Positions 46,346 to 55,295 of a stretch of 64,000 nt of DNA are shown in pieces. This DNA comes from Uranotaenia lowii (lineage: Eukaryota; Arthropoda; Insecta; Diptera; Culicidae), in the NCBI RefSeq assembly GCF_029784155.1, contig NC_073693.1, forward strand, positions 143,280,853 to 143,344,852. Direction: 5' to 3'. The notes under the pieces are model-generated. The model was not told the origin of the DNA and made no database searches. It was given only the letters and a program-made list of their open reading frames with translations. The translations under genes were made by a program, and so were the position numbers. Position 1 is the first letter of the stretch. Each line of letters starts with the position of its first letter.

Positions 46346-47535
46346 AATTTCATTTTTAATTTTATATCTATTATGAAATTTATTCTACCGTCACATCGTT
46401 GCGTCAACAATCTCTCAACGAAACTTTAAACCAAATCGATAACTTGACGCCTTCCAACTGAATCCATATATAGCAGATATACGTTTCCAATCACTATACA
46501 GTTTTCCCAGACATTAATACAAGCCATCATCTCGGCACCGAAGCAAATATAGACTTCTACATGTACGTATTCATATGTAGAAAGCAAATCATTCCCGTTT
46601 CCCAACATGTCCCAATGCGGTAGTTTCAATCGATATTACACATTGCTGATTGGCCCCTCCTGGGATGTTTTGCCCCTCCTGTGACAAGACCCAGGACGAT
46701 TGGTTCTTCTTATCCGTCTTCCCGAGCTTCCCACCTTTTTTCCGAGCTCCGATACATGCTGATATAAGCAGACCTGGCACCCGTCTCTACGCCCACACAT
46801 CTGTCGCCAGGAGAACAATCAATGAACTTGATAACATACATAAATGTATGGAAGAATTTGCTCGAAGTTATTGGGAAAAGTTTTGATTAAAGAATATAAA
46901 CTGATTGATTGGATTTGTTGAAATATTTTTGAAGCGCATTTTCACAGAAAACAATAATAAATTTAAATTTTGTTTATAATCAGCTCGAAATGGAATTATA
47001 GCATATTTTAATTTATATTGATGGTAGAATAGTTATAAAACGAAATATTGTAAACAGTTTTTCAGCTTTAAAAATAAAGTTTAACAGGCAGACCCATTGC
47101 AAGTGGGCTTGACGAAATTTCCAGGGTCTTTTTTTTAGGTAAACCGTAGAAAACAGAAAATGAGAGTCAAAGATTCAGAATTTAAAGCGAAATATTAAGC
47201 TACTATAACCTCAAAACGAGTACGGTATGTGATCTCAGTGATGAACAAAAATATTTAGGAAGAGCGAAAAAATTCAAATTTTTAAATGTTTATGTTGACT
47301 TGATCTCTCATATAGAGGACCATAGTCATTGTCAACATTGAAGGTGAAACCAATAAATAAATAAACACATAGAATTTTTTTTTCTGCCCCAAAATTTTCC
47401 ATGTAAGAGTTCATAAGTCTCTGAAAAAGAGGATCATAAAAGCTAGCTTCCTACTATTTTATGGATTATCATAAAAGTCAAAGTTTTTTTTTCCTGTAGA
47501 TTAAGTTTTTAAGACTTTGTTGTCATGTTATTGAA
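46346..47535. other. Intron; possible coding remnant at 46590-46886
   Basis: A 78-aa plus-strand frame ends RRTINELDNIHKCMEEFARS and lies in the only GC-richer patch. It could be the tail of a retrotransposon protein, but no family is recognised. The rest is AT-rich. Confidence 0.3.
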
Positions 47536-47539
47536 TGGA

Positions 47540-47912
47540 AATTATAAATGTGAAGCGACGAGTGTTAAGAACCATCTTTGGCGGCGTACAGGAGAACGGA
47601 GTGTGGAGGCGAAGGATGAACCACGAGCTCGCGCGACTCTACGGCGAACCCAGTATCCAGAAGGTGGTTAAGGCTGGGCGGGACATGTTGCGAGAATGCC
47701 GGACGACTGTCCTGCAAAACAGGTGTTCGCTACGAATCCGGTAGGAACAAGACGAGCGGGGGCGCAACGAGCGAGGTTGTTAGACCAAGTGGAGCGTGAT
47801 CTGGCGAACGTGGGGTGCCCGAGAAATTAGAGAACGGTTGCCATGGATCGAGTGAATTCTAGGAATTATGTTCGTCAAGTTATGTCGTGAGACGGAATAC
47901 TATGTAAATAAT
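47540..47912 (+). pseudogene. 5'-truncated 3' end of the EN/RT element (same family as 49-52 kb)
   Basis: The frame from 47535 encodes KRRVLRTIFGGVQENGVWRR and ELARLYGEPSIQKVVKAG, then shifts. The nucleotides continue to match the family's 3' end (GGAGCGTGATCTGGCGAACG; ATGTTCGTCAAGTTATGTCG; GAGACGGAATACTATGTAAA). It is oriented opposite to the long copy 1.1 kb to the right. Confidence 0.85.
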
Positions 47913-48049
47913 AATGTGGTGCTAAGCAATTACTTTGGTCAATTTAAAAAAAAAATAAATTATTTATTTATAACTCTAAGAAGCAACTGTTCTTCAATCA
48001 AATAGCAATTTGGCCATTGCTCTTAAAAAATAGCCTTACGAAGTTCATA

Positions 48050-48345
48050 TAATTCTCCAACAATTGCCCCTTGATGCCAGAGGAGTATAAGTGCATAAAA
48101 CCTAATTATGAGAAAGGGCGCTCTTAAGTTGTTGTGTTTTGTCATTTTCTATATATTATTCGAAAATTCTAATTTTCTTTCGAACGTCAGAGTATACATA
48201 GTAAATTCTATAAATACGAAAAAAAAAATCAACAAATGTACATTTGAAAATTGAAAAATCTTTTGGCTTATTAACTAAAAATTGACCATTTTTGCACTTA
48301 TACTCCTTTGGCTCCTAAGGCCTCATATTGGGATAGGTAAATGTG
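48050..48345. mobile_element. Foldback family F, fullest copy
   Basis: The left GAGGAGTATAAGTGCATAAA and right TTTTTGCACTTATACTCCTT are inverted complements. The right end continues TGGCTCCTAAGGCCTCATAT. The interior contains the block also found beside the heptamer satellite (31544-31680). No frame. Confidence 0.65.
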
Positions 48346-48875
48346 ATTGTTATAGTTTCAACGTGTTGAAAATATTTAATAATGATACATAATTTTTTTT
48401 TTCATTTTTTCTATATTTTTAGGATTTTTGTAAGACATTCCGTTTACGAGCTTTTGCGGAGGAATAAAGCCCCTATAGGGATCAAATGACCTTATTCCTG
48501 GTTTTTAAAACTGGTTATATCACATTCAGCTTGAAGTTAAAAGAATTCTATTATTGACTGTACTGCCGGGAATTTAACATGATGACAAAAATGTACCGGT
48601 ACTTTTTGGAAATACTCACAACTTTTTTAAATTGTATCAAAACGAATCAACCGAACAACTAACACCTTCTTTAGAATCGTGGCTACCAAGTTCAATCGAA
48701 AAACCATCAAGAATAGCTCAAAATACGCTCCTTAAACTCCTTAAGCCTCCATACATTTTTTTTGTAAGTGGAACATTTATTCGATGATGCTCGCTACTAA
48801 AACTATTGGCAGGGGTTTCTATACCAACGCCTTAATTTTGACAACTGAGCTACTTCACGAGGCTCGGACATACGG
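48346..48875. other. Intron, no gene seen
   Basis: AT-rich, no recognised feature. Confidence 0.35.
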
Positions 48876-48877
48876 CT

Positions 48878-48992
48878 AAAGTACGATAGGCCGAAAGATG
48901 TCAGGCCAAAAGTCGCTAGGCCGAGTGGATCAAAAGGCCGACGGATGTTCGGCCGAATAGGACAATATGCCGAATGGGACATTAGGCCGAAG
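48878..48992. repeat. GGCCGAA minisatellite, degenerate 16-19 bp unit
   Basis: Successive units centred on AGGCCGAA (ATAGGCCGAAAGATGTC, AGGCCAAAAGTCGCT, AGGCCGAGTGG..., TTAGGCCGAAGG) run for about 115 bp. They end exactly where the minus-strand retrotransposon's 3' end begins. Confidence 0.75.
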
Positions 48993-49021
48993 GTTTATTT
49001 TTATTTACTTAGTATTCCGTC

Positions 49022-50887
49022 TCACGGCATAACTTGACGAACATTATTCCTAAAATTCACTAGGTCCATGGCAACCGTTCTCCAATTCCTCGGGCACCCC
49101 ACGTTCGCCAGATCACGCTCCACTTGGTCTAACCACCTCGCTCGTTGCGCCCCCGCTCGTCTTGTTCCTACCGGATTCGTAGCGAACACCTGTTCAGGCA
49201 TTCTCGCAACATATCCCGCCCAGCGTATCGGGCCAGCTTTCACCACCTTCTGGATACTGGGTTCGCCGTAGAGTCACGCGAGCTCGTGGTTCATCCTTCG
49301 CCTCCACACTCCGTTCTCCTGTACGCCGCCAAAGATGGTTCTTAACACTCGTCGCTCGAATACTCCGAGTGTACGCAGGTCCTCCTCGAGCAATATCCAT
49401 GTCTCGTGCCCGTAGAGAACGAGCGGTCTAATGAGCGTCATATATAGGTTACACTTCGTGTGAGGGCTAAGTCTTCTCGACCGCAGTTGCTTGTGGAGTC
49501 CATAGTAGGCACGACTTCCGCTGATAATTCGCCTCCGAATCTCACGGCTGGTGTCATTGTATGCGGTCACCAGTGAGCCGAGATAGACAAAGTCTTCGAC
49601 TATTTCCAGCTCGTCGCCGTCGATCGTGGCCTTGTTATTATTGGACGAGCGGGTTCGGTCGGTCTCGGATCCGCTGGCCAGCATCCTCTAGGACGTATTA
49701 ATCATCATCCCAATCCTTCCTGCTTCGCGTTTCAGTTTGTGGTAGATGTCTTCCACCGCCGCAGATGATCTGCCGACTATGTCACCGGCAATGTCATCGG
49801 CAAAGCAGATAAGTCGAATAACACTCGTCGAATAACACCTTCTAGCGCCACGTTGAACATCATGCAGGATAGACTATCACCTTGTCAAAGCCCCCTGTGC
49901 GATTCGAATGAACTCGACAATTCACCCGAAATCCGCACACAGCACTGCGTTCCATCCATCGTCGCCTTAATAATACTTTAATCTTAATATACATTTCCTC
50001 GCATTAAATATATTTGTGTTCTCAACATGCTTAAATTTTTTGCTCGCGTTCATTTGTAAATTTTTGCTGCCAGACATGTTGAGAACTGAAGTGTCCATTA
50101 CCAGGGGACTCAGTTGAGTTTTTTGGTGTGGGGGAGTGTGGCGGGCCATTAAAAAAGTTATTAAAAAAATATTTAAAAAAAAAATCAGTCTGATCAGCTT
50201 CCCGGAAAAGCCGTTCTCGTCCATGATTTTCCATAGCTCGTTACGGTCGATCGTGTCGTTGCGGCTTTGAAGTCGATGAATAGATGGTGCGTAGGGACTT
50301 GGTGTTCCCGGCATTTTTGGAGGATTTGCCGTAATGTGAATATCTGGTCCGTCGTTGACCGTCTCTCCACGAAACCGGCCTGATGACTTTCCACGAATCT
50401 GTTTGCTTGTGGCGTTAGGCGGCGGAGTAGTATTCGGGACAGCACTTTGTAGGCGGCATTGAGGACAGTGATTGCTCGGTACTTCTCACAGTCCAATTTG
50501 TCGCCCTTCTTGTATATGGGGCATATTACCCCCTCCTTCCACTCCTCCGGTAGCTGTTCTATGTCCCACATCCGGACTATCAACCGGTGTAGGCAATCGG
50601 CCAACTTGTCCGGGCCCATTTTGATGAGTTCAGCTGCGATGCCATCCTTCCCAGCCGACTTGTTTCTATTCAGCTGGCGAATGGCTTCCTTAACTTCACT
50701 CATCGTTGGGAGTGGCTTCTCTACGTCGTTGGCTACGCCGGCGATGAACCTCCCCCCCCCCGTCTTGATCTCCTGCATGTGCGTCGTTTAGGTGTTCATC
50801 GAAGTGCTGCTTCCACCTTTTGATCACATCACGATTGTCCGTCAGGATGCCTCCGTCCTTATCCCGGCACATTTCGGCTTGCGGCAC
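49022..50887 (-). pseudogene. Reverse transcriptase and C-terminal region of the RTE-like element
   Basis: The linker DGGILTDNRDVIKRWKQHFD precedes the frame from 50778: AIRQLNRNKSAGKDGIAAEL, EEWKEGVICPIYKKGDKLDC, AYKVLSRILLRRL, QAGFVERRSTTDQIF and HHLFIDFKAA (catalytic Asp motif, damaged just after). The RT is interrupted at ENGFSGKLIRL by about 220 bp of foreign sequence. It resumes near 49965 with a frameshifted FADDIAGDIVG. The tail has DGDELEIVEDFVYLGSLVTA, LVLYGHETW, FGGVQENGVWRRRMNHEL and WAGYVARMPEQ. It cannot make a full protein. Confidence 0.85.
49965..50188. mobile_element. About 220-bp insertion inside the RTE-like RT
   Basis: It separates the codons for GKLIRL from the codons that normally follow (ATMDGTQ). 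It contains an internal inverted pair (TTCTCAACATG at 50018; CATGTTGAGAAC at 50076) and an A/T-run at its right side. No known ends identified. Confidence 0.6.
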
Positions 50888-50959
50888 GAAGCCTTTGCGG
50901 GATGCGTTGAGTTTCTGATAGAACTTTCGTGTTTCTTGGGAACGATGCAGCTGCTCCAG

Positions 50960-52110
50960 CTACTCGAGCTCCTCCTCCTCCAGGCGGCGCTTTTTCTCCT
51001 GGAAAATTCGGACTCGCTGCCTCTTCCACTGTCGGTGATTTTCCACATTTCGACGAGTGCCTCTTTGCACTACTGCCGCCCGCGCGGAATTCTCTTCGTC
51101 CATCACCCTCCTACACTCCTCGTCGAACCAGTCGTTCCGTTGAGATCGCTTCACATAACCGATGACGTTCTCCGCAGCACTGTTGATGGTTGTCTTGATG
51201 GTATCCCAACAGTCCTCGAGAGGGGCTTTATCAAGCTCGCCCTCTGCCGGCAGCGCTGCTTCGACCGATTGCGCGTAGTCTGCCGCGACCTCAGGTTGCT
51301 TCAGTCGCGCGATATTTAACCGAGGCAGGCGCCGGTTTCGTGTTTTGTTCACTACGGAGAGTTTTGGGCGCATCTTCACCATCACCAGATAGTGGTCTGA
51401 CTCGATGTTGGCGCCTCGACAGGATCTGACGTCGATGATGTCCGAGAAGTGCCGGCTGTCAATTAAAACGTGGTCGATCTGTGATTGCGTTTGGTACGAT
51501 GATCTCCAGGTGTACTTGTGTGGGAGGCGGTGCTGAAAAAAGGTACTACGTACGGCCATTCGTTTGGAGGCGGCGAAATCGATAAGTCTGAGGCCGTTTT
51601 CGTTGGTCAGCTGGTGCGCGCTGAACCTTCCAATTGTCGGTTTGAATTCCTCCTCCTGGCCGACCTGAGCATTGAAATCCCCGATGACGATCTTGATATC
51701 ATGTTTTGGGCAACGGTCGTATTCACGCTCCAGCTGCGCGTAAAAATCGTTTTTGTTGTCACCGGTACTTCCGAGGTGAGGGCTGTGCACGTTGATGATG
51801 CTAATGTTGAAGAACCGGCCCTTGATTCTCAACCGGCACATTCGTGAGTTGATCGATCATCACCCGTTCACGCGCTTTTGCATCTTTCCCATCACTATAT
51901 AAAAGCTGTTCCAAGCTGGTGTGTGTTGCCGCAGCTCTGGTAGATGGCACGACCATCTGGGTACGTTCGTACCGTGGAGCCCTTCCAGCATACCTCCTGC
52001 AGCGCTACGATGTTGAATTTGCGGCTCTTCAATTCGTTGGAGAGCACGTGGGTACTGCCCACAAAATTTAGAGATCGGCAGTTCCATGTTCCAAGTTTCC
52101 AATCGCTAGT
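50960..52110 (-). pseudogene. APE-type endonuclease domain of the RTE-like element
   Basis: The start reads LGTWNCRSLNFVGSTHVLSN and SRKFNIVALQEVCW (catalytic Glu in LQEV), then a frameshift and two stops near 51870-51900. An intact 293-codon frame follows from 51841. It carries NISIINVHSPHLGSTGDN, KIVIGDFNAQVG (GDFN), YTWRSSYQTQSQIDHVLIDS (SQIDHV) and GANIESDHYLVMV (SDH). These are the residues that bind metal and cleave target DNA. The frame then continues into a coiled, basic linker (KRQRVRIFQEKKRRLEEEEL) before shifting. Confidence 0.85.
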
Positions 52111-52344
52111 CCCTTTTCGTCGCGTGGGTCTTTGCCGATTTCCATCCGAAATTTGTTGTTCGTTGTTCGTTGCTTATGTTTTTTTATAGTCACGGGCTCG
52201 CAAGGCCCGTAGCTAACCCCACTATCTCGCAGGAGGACCGTCGTGTTGTTGCTGTTTTGGGTCCCGAACACCACCAGGACGTTGTTGCACTCCGCACGCC
52301 GCCCCTGACATGGAGAACAGACGCGAACGCGTACAAATGTAGAA

Positions 52345-52435
52345 AACAGTTTTCACAAATTCAAACTATAGACTTAGTTATTGATGATAATGTGCAAAAA
52401 TTTATGGTCAAAGTTACCCCGTTTTACGGTTCATC
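52345..52435. repeat. Dispersed repeat family X, partial copy 3
   Basis: AAACAGTTTTCACAAATTCA, GACTTAGTTATTGATGATAA and GGTCAAAGTTACCCCGTTTT then ACGG match the right ends of the copies at 16860-16945 and 42960-43075. It adjoins the retrotransposon's truncated 5' end, so the element may have inserted in it. Confidence 0.65.
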
Positions 52436-52639
52436 TTAAAAAACATTTAAAATTTTATCAGAATGACTTTTAATGGCAAATAACGGCATGATAGGACGAA
52501 GGCAGAATAAGAATCCATTGTTTGCACAGGGGGACATAGGGATGACAGCGAATGAATTTGTTTCGTCAGAGCATTTTCTAACTTCCGGTCTGGGAAATAA
52601 GAACTACTTTTCTTGAGGAAAACTAAAACCAAAGCATTG

Positions 52640-53069
52640 CATTTTCATTTGTGATGACTATTTTATAGCTAACTTGATGAAAAACACTGGCAGCTCTGCT
52701 AGTGAAATGTGCTTCTTGATCTAAGCTTAGTGGAAATTCGTGATTTTGATAAATTTAACGTGTTGAACTGTTGTTTCGTGACTAGTGGCTGTAGCATGGG
52801 TGTCCTGAAATCGATAATGATTGGAGTTTTTGTGTTTTACGCTGTCCAAGTGTTGAAAAATAGTGATAATTGGGCCTGAAGAAAAAATCTCGTGTTTCAC
52901 TTTCTATCTCGTTCCTCATACTTCATCGCATTGGGTTGCCAAGTTGATTTTTCTCAAGCTTGGAATTCAATAAATGGAAAGCGTTACGAAATTAGTGAAA
53001 AGTGGAACGTAACGCTTTCAAGCGGAAAACGTCAAGTTCTTGCGGCACATTGAAAAAAAAAAAAAAAAG
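52640..53069 (+). repeat. Retroposon-like sequence ending in A16
   Basis: Starts near CTATTTTATAGCTAACTTGA (also at 62143) and ends in a 16-base A-run at 53054-53069. No coding frame recognised, so only the poly(A) supports a retroposed origin. Confidence 0.35.
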
Positions 53070-53842
53070 AACAGAAGAAGAAAATTAAGGTGATGAATGA
53101 GCTGCTGAAAGTGGGATGCAAATGGATGGCGTGTGTCACCTCGGAGTATCCCGATGTTTGCGGATTACCGAAGCTAAGTACATTTTTACTATAAAGAGGC
53201 CTCAAGCCGGCGCAATATCAGAATATTCAATTGATATCATTTACAAGGTTTATTTCCCGGGCTGATTTTTGAGGAATAGGGGTGTACATGTGGTATATGT
53301 TTTTCACATTTTGAAGTTGACCAGATTATGGTACAAAAGATATTTGTGATACTGGTACGATATTTGTTTGAAAGAAAACTATCAACTATTTTTTTCATCA
53401 AAGTTTATTGGGTGACTATTGAGGGATTTTGGGGGTGGTTGCTATTTGGATGGTGAAAAGTAAGGTGGGAGGTGACCGTATACTTTTTTTTTCTCGGGTG
53501 GTTAGCTTTTAGGAAAATTTAGGGATACTCTGATATTTTATTGGTGTGGTTCACTGTTTGTGTATCTATCTTGTTATAGTTACTAAAACCTATCGTAGTT
53601 CCAATTTTTAATTCAGCTTTAATTTAATGAAGCCATATTACAAGATTTTTCTACCACTGAAATGGGATCCAACTAAACTGTAAAACAATTATAAACATTT
53701 ATTTCAGAAAGGATGGAGAAGCTTTACAGCAATGGATTGCATTTGTTAAAGATTTTTAATCATTTTTAAGTTTTCAGGATTTTTGACGGTACACCGGAAT
53801 AATATTACGCTTCCTTTTCATAATTATTAAGTTTATATTTTA
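53070..53842. other. Intron, no gene seen
   Basis: No exon or terminal repeats recognised. Confidence 0.35.
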
Positions 53843-54330
53843 CTAGCTGACCCGGTGTGCTTTGCTACACCTTCCAAAAATAACTGAAATATGTGGTACC
53901 CAGATATTTAACTTTTCATTTATTTGCACAAAATTATAAATTCAATTAAAAAATCATTAAAATGTTTCACTGTCTCTTTGTGTTTCAATCACTTTTTATA
54001 GTTCCACTGAAGGAAGGGATGTTAAATCACCGGAAACATTTCTTGTGCTCGATTATCCTCTCATACTGAATTTGGTTGCATTATTTTTTGTTAGTTGTCG
54101 AGTTATGCTTTAAAACTTGAATCAATGTTCCTCTTCCTACCTATCCCTTACCTGGAAGGAGGGGGATCAAGATCAAACATTCCGTGTATTCAAATACACT
54201 TCCATGCCAAATTCTGTTCCATTTGATCGATTGTATTATTGCAAGATTTTGTTAGATAAGTTCTTGATTTTCGCAAAACAATCGTATGTGAGCTCCCGTC
54301 AGGTGTATGCTATAGTATTGTCATAGAAAT
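53843..54330 (-). mobile_element. Helitron-like element, 3' terminus on the left
   Basis: CTAGCTGACCCGGTGTGCTT at 53843 is the reverse complement of the Helitron end at 23318-23337, with the same small hairpin (GGTGTGCTTTGCTACACC). The body contains the CCATGCCAAATTCTGTTCCA module and a GGAGGGGGA block. The 5' end was not located. Confidence 0.75.
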
Positions 54331-54764
54331 TGTGGCCTGGAGGAGCAGTTGATCCGAAGGGTTCGCACTAGCTAGGATGTAGATGATTTTGAGAAAATAT
54401 CCGATTTTTTTTCTATTACAGCACGAGGAGGTCAGCACTGGGGAGCGGTTGGGATTTGATTGGAGGATGGGGTTGAGGGATCAATGATTTTTGAGAGCTG
54501 GGTTCGGTGGGGTTGCAGTGGCGGGATATTGATGTTAGTGATGAGTAACAGTTTCAGTGAGGGGGTGGGGAGAGATTGAGGAAGTTTGGCTAATGTTGTT
54601 GGTCACTTTTGCTAGAAGTTTCAACTTCCTCGATATAGGCTTCCATGGAGATGAACGTCAGTGCGACTTCTTTGTATGTTTCCATTCAGAGGTTTGCGTT
54701 TGTGTATATGTGAGCGTGGGTTTTTTTTTTTTTTTTGGTGAATTTCACAGCATTCAGCAGGGGG

Positions 54765-55049
54765 ATGGGAGAGCGGGCGGAGGCAAGAGTGGGAGGGAAT
54801 GATATGTGGTATAGAGCCGACAGAAAGCGATTGTGGAAGCGCAGGCGCGAGATTGAATTGTCTGAAACAGACGGCACGGGTGACGAAAAGCGCGCGCATG
54901 AGATGTTAGGGTTACTGGCGCCATGGCAACAGTTTTGGCGGAAAATGAGCAAATCACCGCCTGATCCGTTGGGCTTCTCGAATAGGTCGCCAATACTTTG
55001 GCGGCATTCGTTGGAGTTGGATATCTTGGCGATTTTCTTGAGTTACTAA
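54765..55049 (+). CDS. Possible small basic ORF upstream of the OTU-EN-RT frame
   Basis: An ATG at 54765 opens 94 codons to TAA at 55047-55049. The peptide has a strongly basic first half (YRADRKRLWKRRREIEL) and a hydrophobic end (LELDILAIFLSY). It is in the same frame as the long ORF, separated by about 245 bp with several stops. It could be a short ORF1, a degraded N-terminal extension, or chance in a G-rich leader. No zinc knuckle or RRM of a standard ORF1 protein is visible. Confidence 0.3.
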   Translation: MGERAEARVGGNDMWYRADRKRLWKRRREIELSETDGTGDEKRAHEMLGLLAPWQQFWRKMSKSPPDPLGFSNRSPILWRHSLELDILAIFLSY

Positions 55050-55295
55050 GAAGGAGAAGGTGAAAAAGAAAGAAAGCGGCTGTTTGAGGTTGGAGAAAGT
55101 AAAGTGGAAGTGGAAATATTTTCGGCTGGCAGAAAGGAAAAGCGGAGAGATTTCATTTAAAGTAGTTATTATAAAAATATGTAGTGTTAAGGAGTGATTA
55201 AGCGAAGTCACAGAAGGTGAGACGAAATTTTGGGTAGAAGGAAAGGAGGAAATAACTTCCTGGTAAGTCGCTACTTTGTATTTCACAAATTTTTC

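Larger units (their letters stand above)
48993..52340 (-). mobile_element. Nearly full-length EN/RT non-LTR retrotransposon (RTE-like), broken
   Basis: Minus-strand order: partial 5' UTR (52340-52120), endonuclease start (52110), endonuclease body (51841-50960), reverse transcriptase (50780-49700), C-terminal region (49684-49022), then a short 3' tail AAGTAAATAAAAATAAA. It lacks about 200 bp of 5' UTR present in the deleted copy at 5367. Frameshifts, stops and a 220-bp insertion near 50000-50185 inactivate it. The C-terminus (VKAGPIRWAGYVARMPEQ; RARWLDQVERDL) is RTE-like, but clade is inferred. Confidence 0.85.

Noticed and set aside
50459..51847. Plus-strand ORFs of 109-175 codons in the 49-52 kb element
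   Set aside because: Antisense shadows of the minus-strand endonuclease/RT, which carry the catalytic motifs.
54379..54420. Target-site duplication for the OTU-EN-RT element (GATTTTTTTTC-like versus GATGTTTTATT after the A-run)
   Set aside because: The match is short, T-rich and imperfect; it cannot be told from chance.
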